A stretch of DNA of 35,805 nucleotides from positions 1 through 35,805 of the forward strand of contig DATJAQ010000090.1 in assembly GCA_035516075.1 (NCBI GenBank), given 5' to 3'. Of this stretch, positions 16,241 to 24,700 are shown piece by piece; positions within the stretch are counted from its first letter, which is position 1, and the number at the start of each line of letters is the position of its first letter. A program made the position numbers and the translations under genes. A model generated the notes under the pieces. That model had not been told where the DNA came from. It made no database searches and was given only the letters and a program-made list of their open reading frames with translations. Source of the DNA: Gp13-AA77 sp035516075 (GTDB lineage: Bacteria; Acidobacteriota; Terriglobia; UBA7540).

Positions 16241-16582
16241 ATGATTATCGGATGTGATTTGCATGCAGTGGTTTGAACGGATGGTGGCCGAGCAGGGCCA
16301 CGAGTTGTGGGTGGGAGATCCGGCCGAGACTCGGGCCCGGGCGGTGCGGCGCCAGAAAACGGACACCCGGGACGCCGAGCATCTGCTGGACCGGCTGCTG
16401 ACGGAGCGCTTCCCGCGGATCTGGGTGCCGACGCCGGAGGAGCGCGATCTCCGGCAACTGCTGAAGCATCGGGACAAGTTGGTGCGGATGCAGACGTCGG
16501 TGAAGAACCAGTTGCGCTATCTGCGGCGCGTCTGTACTGGATGCTGCGCCAGGCGGGCTCGACCCCTCCGCCGGGGCGGTAA
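16241..16582 (+). pseudogene. Internally deleted IS110-family transposase
   Basis: Three pieces of a DEDD transposase remain. MIIGCDLH (16241-16264, with the first catalytic Asp region) runs into a stop at 16274. A second frame continues with MQWFERMVAEQGHELWVGDP, then the hallmark RRQKTDTRDAEHLL, PRIWVPTPEERDLRQLL and KNQLRYL, up to about 16528. A third frame, 16523-16582, gives RLYWMLRQAG, resembling the C-terminal tip of IS110 proteins. Normal family length is about 330-420 residues, so some 45-50 codons are missing after CDLH and most of the C-terminal half after QLRYL. Two deletions with frame changes make it inactive. Exact element ends were not identified. Confidence 0.8.
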
Positions 16583-17111
16583 CCGGGCGGGTGGTTGCGG
16601 GCGGCGGGGACGGGTGTCAGGAAGCCTCAAACTGAACCACCACCCATTGCCGCATGCCTTGGCCTGTGTCTCGAACCCCCGTACTCCGCCCGCCCGAACG
16701 AGGTGGCACTGGGGGGACTCGCTCCGGGTTCCGCATGTTTGAACAGTTCTCTTCAGGATGCTCATTCCATGGAACTTACACCATCCGCAATTCTCGGATC
16801 TTGGGCATGTGCAAATCTGATAACCGACTGAGTCTGAAGAATATGGCGGTTTTGCTTTATATGGAATGGGAGTACCCCGAACCGGCGCCAAGCCGGAATG
16901 TCGCTTGTAATGAATGCGATACAGGATTTGAATGGCGTCTCCAAAGCCGGAATGGGGAGAACTGAGAATCAGGTAAGTTTAAAGAAATGGAGTGTTTGTA
17001 AGAAGAGCCGGCAAATGCCAAACCCACCAAACGCCCAGCCGCATGCCGGCCGTTGACAACGGAGAAAGGACCAAGGACCAAACTACTGCAACGCCCGAGC
17101 TATCATACCCC
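16583..17111. other. Gene-free stretch with degenerate repeat units
   Basis: No gene is supported between the IS110 remnant and the PadR operator. The stretch contains two units beginning AAGCCGGAATG (16890-16935 and 16943-16980) that match a repeat family found on the opposite strand near 29.5 kb. Confidence 0.5.
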
Positions 17112-17149
17112 TTGCACTTCTACCTGTACTGGAGTTAACGTGTAGAAGT
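17112..17149 (+). promoter_or_regulatory. PadR promoter/operator
   Basis: A perfect 8-bp inverted repeat, ACTTCTAC (17116-17123) and GTAGAAGT (17142-17149), has an 18-nt spacer and ends 14 nt before the PadR ATG. A -35-like TTGCAC at 17112-17117 overlaps the left arm; the -10 is unclear (TTAACG region). The layout suggests autorepression of the PadR-permease operon. Confidence 0.5.
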
Positions 17150-17163
17150 CGGAGGTATACACG

Positions 17164-17511
17164 ATGACGACGGCAAAGTCCGATCTTCCCCAAGGCACGC
17201 TCGACTTGTTGATCATGAAAGTCGTCGCGCTCGGCCCTGTTCACGGTTACGCCATCGCGCAACGTCTGCAACAGGTGTCGCGCGACGTGGTGCAGGTTCC
17301 GCAAGGATCGCTTTACCCGGCCTTGCACCGGCTCGAGAACCGCGGCCTGCTGGCGGCGGATTGGAAACAGACCGAGACCGGGCGCGAAGCCAAGTTCTAT
17401 CGCCTGACGCGCACGGGGAAGGCGCAGCTCGAATCTGAAACCGCGAGCTGGCAGCGCCTGGCGGAAGCCGTCGGCCTCATCCTCGGAATTGCCGAAGGAG
17501 GTGCGCGATGA
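17164..17511 (+). CDS. PadR-family transcriptional repressor
   Basis: A 115-residue winged-helix regulator. Diagnostic segments are LPQGTLDLLIMKVVALGPVH followed by GYAIAQRLQ (about 8-36), VPQGSLYPALHRLENRGLL, and the wing EAKFYRLTRTGKAQLE. A CGGAGG ribosome site precedes the ATG. Its stop overlaps the permease ATG by 4 nt (ATGA), so the two are translationally coupled. It probably represses its own operon through the inverted repeat at 17116-17149. It resembles the 5.7 kb PadR in size and layout. The ligand is unknown. Confidence 0.93.
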   Translation: MTTAKSDLPQGTLDLLIMKVVALGPVHGYAIAQRLQQVSRDVVQVPQGSLYPALHRLENRGLLAADWKQTETGREAKFYRLTRTGKAQLESETASWQRLAEAVGLILGIAEGGAR

Positions 17512-20153
17512 CTTGGTGGCAGCGGTTGTGGCGGCGAAGGCAACTCGAGGTGCAACTCGACAAGGAGCTGCGTTTCCACCTCGAGCAGCACGCGAACGAT
17601 TTGATCGCACAGGGGCACGATCCGGTGGAAGCCCGGCGTCTCGCGAGGCTGGCGATCGGCGGTCCCGAGCAGGTAAAGGAAGAATGCCGCGATGCCCGCG
17701 GCACCCGCTGGCTGGAAGACCTGGGGCAGGACGTCCGCCATGCCGCGCGCCGGTTGCGCAGCAATCCGGGCTTTACGGCCGTCGGCGCGCTCACCCTGGC
17801 GCTCGGCATCGGCGCCAGCACGGCGATCTTCAGCGCCGTAAATCCCATCTTGTTCGAGCCCCTGCCGTACCCGCGGGCGGACCGGATCGTGATGATTTGG
17901 GACATCTTCCAGGGCGAGCGCAGCCAGGTGACGTTTCACACCTATCGCGAGCTGACGGCGCGCAGCCATTCCTTCGACGCGCTGGCCGCCTTCGAGCCCT
18001 GGCAACCCACCATGACCGGAGCCGCCGAGCCCGAGCGATTCGATGGACAGAGTGTGAGCTCGGGCTACTTCCAGACGTTGGGCGTAGTGCCCGCGCTGGG
18101 CCGCGACTTCATCGCGTCGGACGACCAATTCCACGGGCCCAAAGTGGCCATCCTCAGCGACGCTCTATGGCGCCGGCGCTTCGCCGCCAACCGCGCGATT
18201 GTCGGGGGCCAGATCACGCTCGACGGCGACAGCTTTACCGTGATCGGCGTCATGCCCCGCACCTTGGAGAATGTCCCGGCTCCCTCCGCCGACATCTGGT
18301 CCGCCATGCAGTACGACCCGGCGCACATTACCGACCTCCAGACGGCGGAGTGGGGTCATCACCTGCGCATGGTGGGCCGGCTGCGGCCAGGCGTCAGCCT
18401 CGATCAAGCCCGGCGTGACCTCGACACGATCGCCCGCACCCCGATTTCGGACTTTCCTCGGGCTCAGTGGGCGGCGCTCGGCCACGGCTTCATCGTCGAT
18501 TCGCTCCAGGACGATGTGACGCGCGGCGTGAAGCCTGCCCTGTTCGCCGTTCTTGCAGCGGTGCTGCTGTTGCTTCTCATCGCCTGCGTCAACGTGACGA
18601 ACCTTTTGCTCGCGCGGAGCGCTCAGCGGCAGGGCGAATTCGCCATGCGCGTCGCTCTGGGCGCGGGGCGATCGCGTTTGATCCGGCAAGTGCTCACCGA
18701 GAGCGTTCTGCTGAGTTTCGTCGGCGGCGCGCTTGGGATGCTGGTGGCGGAAAACGGCGTGCGCGCCCTGGTGGCCCTCGGTCCGCCGGGGCTGCCGCGC
18801 GTGGACGCCATTGGGGTTGACGGCGCGGTATTCGCTTTTGCGGTCGCGATCACCACCCTCATCGGTCTCGCTGTCGGACTCGTGCCGGCTCTGCACGCCT
18901 CCCGAAGCGATTTGCGTACCGGGTTAAAGCATAGCTCGCGGCAGACCGCGGGCAGTCACCCATTGACGCGCCGCGCGCTGCTGGTGGCTGAAGTGTCGCT
19001 CGCCCTGGTTCTGCTGGTGAGCGCGGGCTTGCTGCTGCGCAGCCTCAATCGTCTGTTCGCGGTCGATCCCGGTTTCGATCCCTCTCACCTGCTCACCCTG
19101 CAGGTGCAAACGTCCGGTCACAAGTTCGACGATCAGGCGAACGCCCCCGGCGTCGGCGCCGGCCTCCGGCGCCGCTTCTTTGCGCAGGCACTCGATGCGG
19201 TGCGCGGCGTTCCCGGCGTAAGCGCGGCGGCGTTTACCAGCCTGCTGCCTCTCACCGATCCCGAACTCGGCATCTACGGTGCGTTGTTCGAGAAGGACCA
19301 GCGCGGATTCGACGTTTATCGATACGCCGTGACGCCGGGCTACTTCGAAACGCTGGGCACGCCGCTTCTCCGGGGACGATTCCTCGACGAGCACGACGAC
19401 GCCGGCTCGCCACCCGCCGTGGTGATCAGCCAATCGCTGGCCCGGCGCGAATTCGGCAGCCAGAACTCCATCGGCCAGCGCGTCCATATCGGCCCCATGG
19501 ACCGGCCCTGGTTCGCCGTGGTGGGCGTGGTGGCCGGTGTCAAGCAAGCGTCTCTGGCCGATAACCAGCAGGACGCGGTGTACATTACCGCTGCCCAGTC
19601 GTGGTTCGCGGACGACGCCATGTCGCTGGTGGTGCGCGGGCGCGGCGATGCCGGCGCCCTCACTCCCGCCATTCGCAAGGCGATCTGGTCGGTGGATAAA
19701 GATCAGCCGATCGTGCAGGTGGCCACCATGGACAGCCTGCTCGAGGCCACGGCCGCCGAGCGGCGCTTCGCGCTCGTTCTGTTTGAGGTGTTCGGCGTGG
19801 TGGCGCTGATGCTCGCCGCCACCGGCATTTATGGCGTGCTCTCCGGCAGCGTCACCGAGCGGCTGCGCGAGATCGGCGTACGATCAGCGCTGGGAGCGTC
19901 GCGGGGCGACATCCTGACGCTGGTGCTGCGCCAGGGGATGACGCCGGCCGCGCTGGGCCTGCTGATCGGCTTGATCGCAGCCGTGGCCGCGAGTCACGCC
20001 CTGGTCACGCTGTTGTTCGGCGTTTCCCGCCTCGATCCTCTTACATACTTCGGCGTGATTGTACTGCTGGCGTGTGCGTCAGGGGTTGCCTGCTGGGTGC
20101 CGGCCTGGCGCGCGGCAGGAGTCGATCCGGCGATCACGTTGAGGGCAGAATAA
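17508..20153 (+). CDS. ADOP-type MacB/FtsX-like permease (881 aa)
   Basis: A full-length acidobacterial orphan permease. The N-terminal ADOP domain spans residues 1-85 (LDKELRFHLEQHANDLIAQG, RLARLAIGG). TM1 is near 92-114 (LALGIGASTAIFSAVNPILF). A first MacB periplasmic core follows, then an FtsX block from about 345 (LLLLIACVNVTNLLLARSAQ, FAMRVALGAGRSRLIRQVLT), a second periplasmic domain and a terminal FtsX block (GIYGVLSGSVTERLREIGVR). GGAGGT precedes the ATG, which overlaps the PadR stop. No ATP-binding subunit is encoded here, so a partner must act in trans if it is a transporter. The last 20 nt overlap the convergent kinase remnant. Confidence 0.92.
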   Translation: MTWWQRLWRRRQLEVQLDKELRFHLEQHANDLIAQGHDPVEARRLARLAIGGPEQVKEECRDARGTRWLEDLGQDVRHAARRLRSNPGFTAVGALTLALGIGASTAIFSAVNPILFEPLPYPRADRIVMIWDIFQGERSQVTFHTYRELTARSHSFDALAAFEPWQPTMTGAAEPERFDGQSVSSGYFQTLGVVPALGRDFIASDDQFHGPKVAILSDALWRRRFAANRAIVGGQITLDGDSFTVIGVMPRTLENVPAPSADIWSAMQYDPAHITDLQTAEWGHHLRMVGRLRPGVSLDQARRDLDTIARTPISDFPRAQWAALGHGFIVDSLQDDVTRGVKPALFAVLAAVLLLLLIACVNVTNLLLARSAQRQGEFAMRVALGAGRSRLIRQVLTESVLLSFVGGALGMLVAENGVRALVALGPPGLPRVDAIGVDGAVFAFAVAITTLIGLAVGLVPALHASRSDLRTGLKHSSRQTAGSHPLTRRALLVAEVSLALVLLVSAGLLLRSLNRLFAVDPGFDPSHLLTLQVQTSGHKFDDQANAPGVGAGLRRRFFAQALDAVRGVPGVSAAAFTSLLPLTDPELGIYGALFEKDQRGFDVYRYAVTPGYFETLGTPLLRGRFLDEHDDAGSPPAVVISQSLARREFGSQNSIGQRVHIGPMDRPWFAVVGVVAGVKQASLADNQQDAVYITAAQSWFADDAMSLVVRGRGDAGALTPAIRKAIWSVDKDQPIVQVATMDSLLEATAAERRFALVLFEVFGVVALMLAATGIYGVLSGSVTERLREIGVRSALGASRGDILTLVLRQGMTPAALGLLIGLIAAVAASHALVTLLFGVSRLDPLTYFGVIVLLACASGVACWVPAWRAAGVDPAITLRAE

Positions 20154-20660
20154 CCGTATCGCTCTCCGCTGGTAGCCTATATAACTGGCCACCCTGTGCC
20201 CGCATCCGGCGCCCGCATGGCGCTGGGATCTCGGGCTCGCGATGTGGCGCGGCTTGTGCTTCGGAGGCCATTTTGGAGCTTTGCATTGCAGCCTGAATGA
20301 CCGAGAGAAGTTCCTTGGCGCCGACCGGTTTTGAAAGATAGCCGTCCATGCCCGCCGCCAGGCAGCGCTCCCGGTCGCCTTGCATGGCGTGGGCGGTCAT
20401 GGCGACGACGGGCAGATGGGCTCCAGTTGCTTCTTCCTTCTTTCGGATGGCGGCTGTAGCCTCAAACCCGTCGGCCTCGGGCATCTGGACGTCCATTAGA
20501 ACGAGGTCGAAGGTCTCGCATTCAAGCCGCCTCAACGCCTCGCGCCCGTCGGCGGCTGTCACTACGCAGTGGCCGTGCTTTTCAGCAAGCGCGAGGCCAG
20601 CCTTTGGTTCACAATGTTGTCTTCAGCGAGCAGGATATGCAGGGGCCTTCTCTCCTCCCG
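20134..20660 (-). pseudogene. Frameshifted receiver-domain remnant of a hybrid histidine kinase
   Basis: Reading leftward from about 20660, one frame gives RRPLHILLAEDNIVNQRLAS (the acidic pocket of a receiver domain). The frame breaks at CTGAAAAG near 20580. The next frame continues EKHGHCVVTAADGREALRRL, FDLVLMDVQMPEADGFEA (phospho-Asp), VVAMTAHAMQGDRERCLAAG and MDGYLSKPV. Loss of a single base (CTGGAAAAG to CTGAAAAG) would explain the break. Nothing of the histidine kinase itself remains upstream, so the gene is truncated 5' as well. The 3' tail overlaps the permease end by 20 nt. A sequencing error could account for the frameshift but not for the missing kinase. Confidence 0.72.
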
Positions 20661-20918
20661 TAACGAAGGGCTGGCGAGCGGAGCCGGCCATGATGTAACC
20701 CGAGCCCCGAAGGGCGCGCGGAGGGTCGCCTGGGGTTACACGCTGCGTCGCGCAAAAGCCCCAATTCAAATTTGAAGCCTGCCAGGCCGCCCTTCCTTCC
20801 CAACCCCCCTGAAGCGAAGTTGTGTCGACCAAAACCGGTTGTAAGGTGCCTCAGAAAGGGCTGTTTTTTTGGGAAATCGTGCAGATTCTGGACACTTTTC
20901 GCTTTTTCGACCTGCGTT

Positions 20919-21025
20919 GTAAGTTGTTGAAAACATGGGGCGCGACTTTGGCCTGTTTTTGCCCGTAAGTTGTTGAAAACTGGTTCGAGGCGCGAACGCC
21001 AGGACGGCTGTAAGTTGTTGAAAGT
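20919..21025 (+). repeat. Three spaced copies of GTAAGTTGTTGAAA
   Basis: GTAAGTTGTTGAAAAC occurs at 20919-20934 and 20965-20980, and GTAAGTTGTTGAAA at 21010-21023. The start-to-start distances are 46 and 45 nt. After copies 2 and 3 the sequence also matches (TGGTTCGAGGC). The rest of the spacers differ. The surrounding 20.66-21.12 kb region has no supported gene. Confidence 0.8.
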
Positions 21026-21120
21026 TGGTTCGAGGCTGGAGGACGTGTGAGGAGCGTTCCATGGCGACCTGATGCCACCGCTCGTGAGGTTCGAATGGCG
21101 AACTTCGATCGATATCCGGC

Positions 21121-21780
21121 TCAGCGCTCGATCAACCTCTCCCGAATGGCGTAGCGCACCAACTCGCTAAACGAGCGCAGCCCCAGCCTTCGCATGATAT
21201 TCGCGCGGTGGGCCTCGGCGGTCCGTTCCCCAATCCCCAACGCCGCCGCCGCTTCCTTGTTGCTATTGCCCTGCGCGAGCAGGCGCACCATTTCCAACTG
21301 GCGGGCGGTCAACGGCGACGCCCGCAGCAGGTCTTCGGCGTGGCGCGCTCTGCCCTTCACCATCTCCTGGTACATCTTCTGGGAGACCCGTGAGGTGAAA
21401 AAGCGCTCTTGACGCGCCGCCGCCGCTACTGCCGTCACCAGATCGGTGTCCAGATCGGACTTGAAGACGTAGCCCCGCACCTCCTCGCGGAACATCTGCA
21501 CCATCGTCAGGGGCGATTCGTCCATGGTGAGCACCACCACTTCGCTCTTCGGGCTCACTTCCCGGATGCGGTGCACGGCGTCGGGGGCCGGCATCCCGGG
21601 CATGCTGACGTCCAGCACCACCACGTCGGGGTGCAGCCGCCCCGCTTTGTCCACCGCGTCGTCAGCCGAGGTGGCTTCTCCGCAGATCTCCCAGCCCGGC
21701 GAGGCGTGCAGCAGCGCGCGAACGCCGCGCCGGATCAAGTCGTGATCGTCGGCAATCAGAATGCGGAGTTTGTGGCTCAC
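21121..21780 (-). CDS. NarL/FixJ-type response regulator
   Basis: A 219-residue cytosolic transcription factor. The receiver domain (residues ~5-125) starts LRILIADDHDLIRRGVRALL, with the phospho-acceptor D57 in VVVLDVSMPGMP. The LuxR-type HTH is at about 150-212 (LTARQLEMVRLLAQGNSNKE, then AAALGIGERTAEAHRANIM). The start is GTG, overlapping the upstream kinase stop by 4 nt (GTGA), so the two are coupled. The cognate partner is evidently the CheB/CheR/PAS kinase just upstream. Target genes are unknown. Confidence 0.95.
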   Translation of the reverse strand: MSHKLRILIADDHDLIRRGVRALLHASPGWEICGEATSADDAVDKAGRLHPDVVVLDVSMPGMPAPDAVHRIREVSPKSEVVVLTMDESPLTMVQMFREEVRGYVFKSDLDTDLVTAVAAAARQERFFTSRVSQKMYQEMVKGRARHAEDLLRASPLTARQLEMVRLLAQGNSNKEAAAALGIGERTAEAHRANIMRRLGLRSFSELVRYAIRERLIER

Positions 21781-24700
21781 GGCTTCGCTCCCGCCAGCGG
21801 CAGGCTGACCCTGACACTCGTGCCGTCGCCGGGCCGCGATTCAACGTCCAGCCGCCCACCCACTGATTTCGCCCGCTCCTCCATCAAGACGAGGCCCAAC
21901 CCGGGTTGCCCGGCCTTGCCCATGAGCTTCGCTATTTCGAATCCCCGGCCGTCATCCAGCACCTCGACGCGCACCGTATCCGCTGCGCGCCGCACCCGTA
22001 CTTGGGCGGTTTGCGCCCCCGCATGGCGGTGGATGTTCGACAGGCTCTCCTGGAGAATCCGCAGCAGGGCGTTCTCCACCTCGGCAGGCAGGGCGTCGAC
22101 CTCGGGATCCACCTCCAGATCGACCTTGATGCCGCTGCGTTCCCCAAATCCCTCCACATACCAGTGCAGGGCCACCTTGAGCCCCATTTCGTGCATCAGC
22201 GGCGGGTGCAGAAGATACGAGACGGTCCGCACCTGACGCAGGATCTGCTTGCCGAGCTCGAGGCTCTCGGCGAGCGTCGTCTGGGCGTCTTCGTCTTTGA
22301 CGGCCGCCTTCAAGGCCGCGGAAAGGTTCATGGTTAGGGCCACCAGCGAGGTGCCCACCACTTCGTGAAGCTGCCGGCCGTATCGCTGCCGTTCCTCATC
22401 CTGAAGCTGCATGGCGCGCCCGGCCAACTCCTTCAGCGATGCCTCCAACCTCCGGGGGCGGGTCACATCGAGGGCGAACCCCTCCACCACGCCCGGGCCC
22501 GCCTGGCCGTCGGCCACCAGGCTGGCGTTCAGCGCCAGACGCGCGGCCGTCCCGTCCTTGCGCAGGAGGTGGATATCGTGGCCGCTCACGCTCTTGGCTT
22601 CCCTCAAGCGGGCCGCCACGCGCTGCCACTCCGAAGCCTCCACACCCAGCGCCGTGAGGGAGGCGCCCGTCACGTCCCCGCTTCGCTCCACCCCCAGCAG
22701 GCGGGCAAAGCTATCGTTGCAATCGAGCACCCGCCCTTCCAGGCTGGCGCGAAAGTTGCCGGCCACGTTGCGCTCAAAGAAGCGCCGGTACCTCCGCTCG
22801 GACTCTGCCAGTTGCCGCTCCCGCTCGTTGCGCTCGGTGATGTCGTGGTTGATTTCCACGGCCGCCCGGGGCCGGCCGCGCTCATCCGGCAGCACCGTCC
22901 AGTGGCTCAGCACCGTCACCAGCCGGCCGTCTTTGGTGGTCTCCACCAACTCGCCGGTCCAACGGCCGCGCCTCAAGAATTCCGCCCTGATCTCCTCGGC
23001 GGGCGCGGGGAAGACGGTCTTGAGCAGGACGGACTTTTGCGCTCCCAGCGCCTCCTCGCGCGTGTAGCCGTAAAGCAGCTCGGAGCCGTGGTTCCAGAAG
23101 GTGATTCTGGAGTCCAGGTCGCGCATGGCCACCGAGTCCGGAACCAGGTCGAGCAACTGTTCCTGATGGCGGACATCCGACTTCAGAAGGTGGATATCCA
23201 CCAGCGCCAGCACCGTGCCGGCGATGCGGTTGTCGGTGGTCTTGTAGGGCCGGACGCGGAGCGAGTACCAATGCCCGTCGGCGTCCCGCACTTCCGCCTC
23301 GCGCACCGACACGGTGTCCACCACCTCTTCGATCAGCGCCTCGAGATTCCGGAATTCGAGCGTGTGGCGCAGATCGCTGATACGGCGTCCGACGTCCGTG
23401 GGAATAATGTTGAACACCCTCTCGGCCGCAGGCGTAAAGCGGCGGATGCGCGTCTCGTTGTCGAGGATCACCACCGGAATATTCACGCTGCTCAGGAGGT
23501 TCACGAGGTCGTTGTTCACCACATTCAGCTCCGCGTTGCGGTTCTGGAGCTCCTCGTTGAGCGTGATGAGTTCTTCGTTGGTCGACTGCAGCTCCTCCTT
23601 GGCCGTCTCCAACTCCTCGTTCGTGCTCTGCAGCTCCTCGTTGCTCGAAAGAATCTCCTCGTTGGCGGCGCGCAGCTCTTCGCTGGCCGCTTCGTGCTCT
23701 TCCGTGATCGCCTGAAGGTACTTTTGGGCTTTCTCCAATTCGCGGCGCAGCTCACCGGCCTCGTCCTCGCGGCGCGGGCGCCGGCCCCCGGCCTGCTCCG
23801 GCGGCCCGGCGCCGGCCGCGGGCCCAAGCACCTCCGCTGGGGGCGACGGCTCGAAGACCACCATGAAATAGCGCTCCCGGGCGCTGGGCCCCGCCAGAGG
23901 CGCCACCTCGAGGTTCACCGGCTTGCTCCCGCCGTTGATCCTTACGGGCCTCCTCTCCCGCCGGACGGCGCGCCCTCCCTTGCGGGCTTCCTGCACCATG
24001 GCGAGGATGTCGAAAGCGAGCCCTTCGCGCACAATCTTCAGCAGATTCAGGCTCGCCTCGCCGGGCGCGGGCTCCAGGTAGGCTCCCGTGCGCCCCAGGA
24101 AACGGAGCGCGCGCAGGTCCTGGTCCACAATCACGGCAGCCGGCGTGTAGCGGCTCAGCAGCAGGCGCTGCGCCTCGCGTTGCAGGTCAAAACCGCCACG
24201 CCAGACCTGCTCCCCAGCGGTCGCGGCCTGCGCACGCGGCGCCCCGAAATCGGCGCTGCCCATACCCACCGGCAAGCGGCCGGCGCCGGGCTTCTTGGCG
24301 TAAAACTTTCGGCCGCGGTCCACCAGGGTGAACAGGTCCGCAGCCCCGCCCACGCCCTCGGCGCTGCCCAGCAGCAGGTAGCCCTCCGGCTTGAGCGCGT
24401 AATGAAAGATGCCGAGAATTTTCTTCTGAAGCTCGGGCTTGAGGTAAATCAACACGTTCCGGCAACTGATCAAATCGAGGTTTGAAAAGGGAGGATCCCT
24501 CGTCAGGTCGTGCCTGGCAAAAACACAGAGATCGCGCACCGCCTTCGAGATCTGGTAGCCACGGCTCGTCTTGGCGAAGAAACGCCGCAAGCGCTGCGGC
24601 GAGACGTCGGCCGCGATGCTCTCGGGGTACAGGCCGGCGCGCGCCTTCTGCACCGAATTCTCGTTCACATCGGTGCCGAAGAGTTGCAGGCGCGTCGAGC

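Noticed and set aside
15074..16477. 467-codon minus-strand frame across the triple-HTH gene
   Set aside because: Antisense shadow; no domain, and the plus-strand gene has a strong ribosome site and clear HTH modules.
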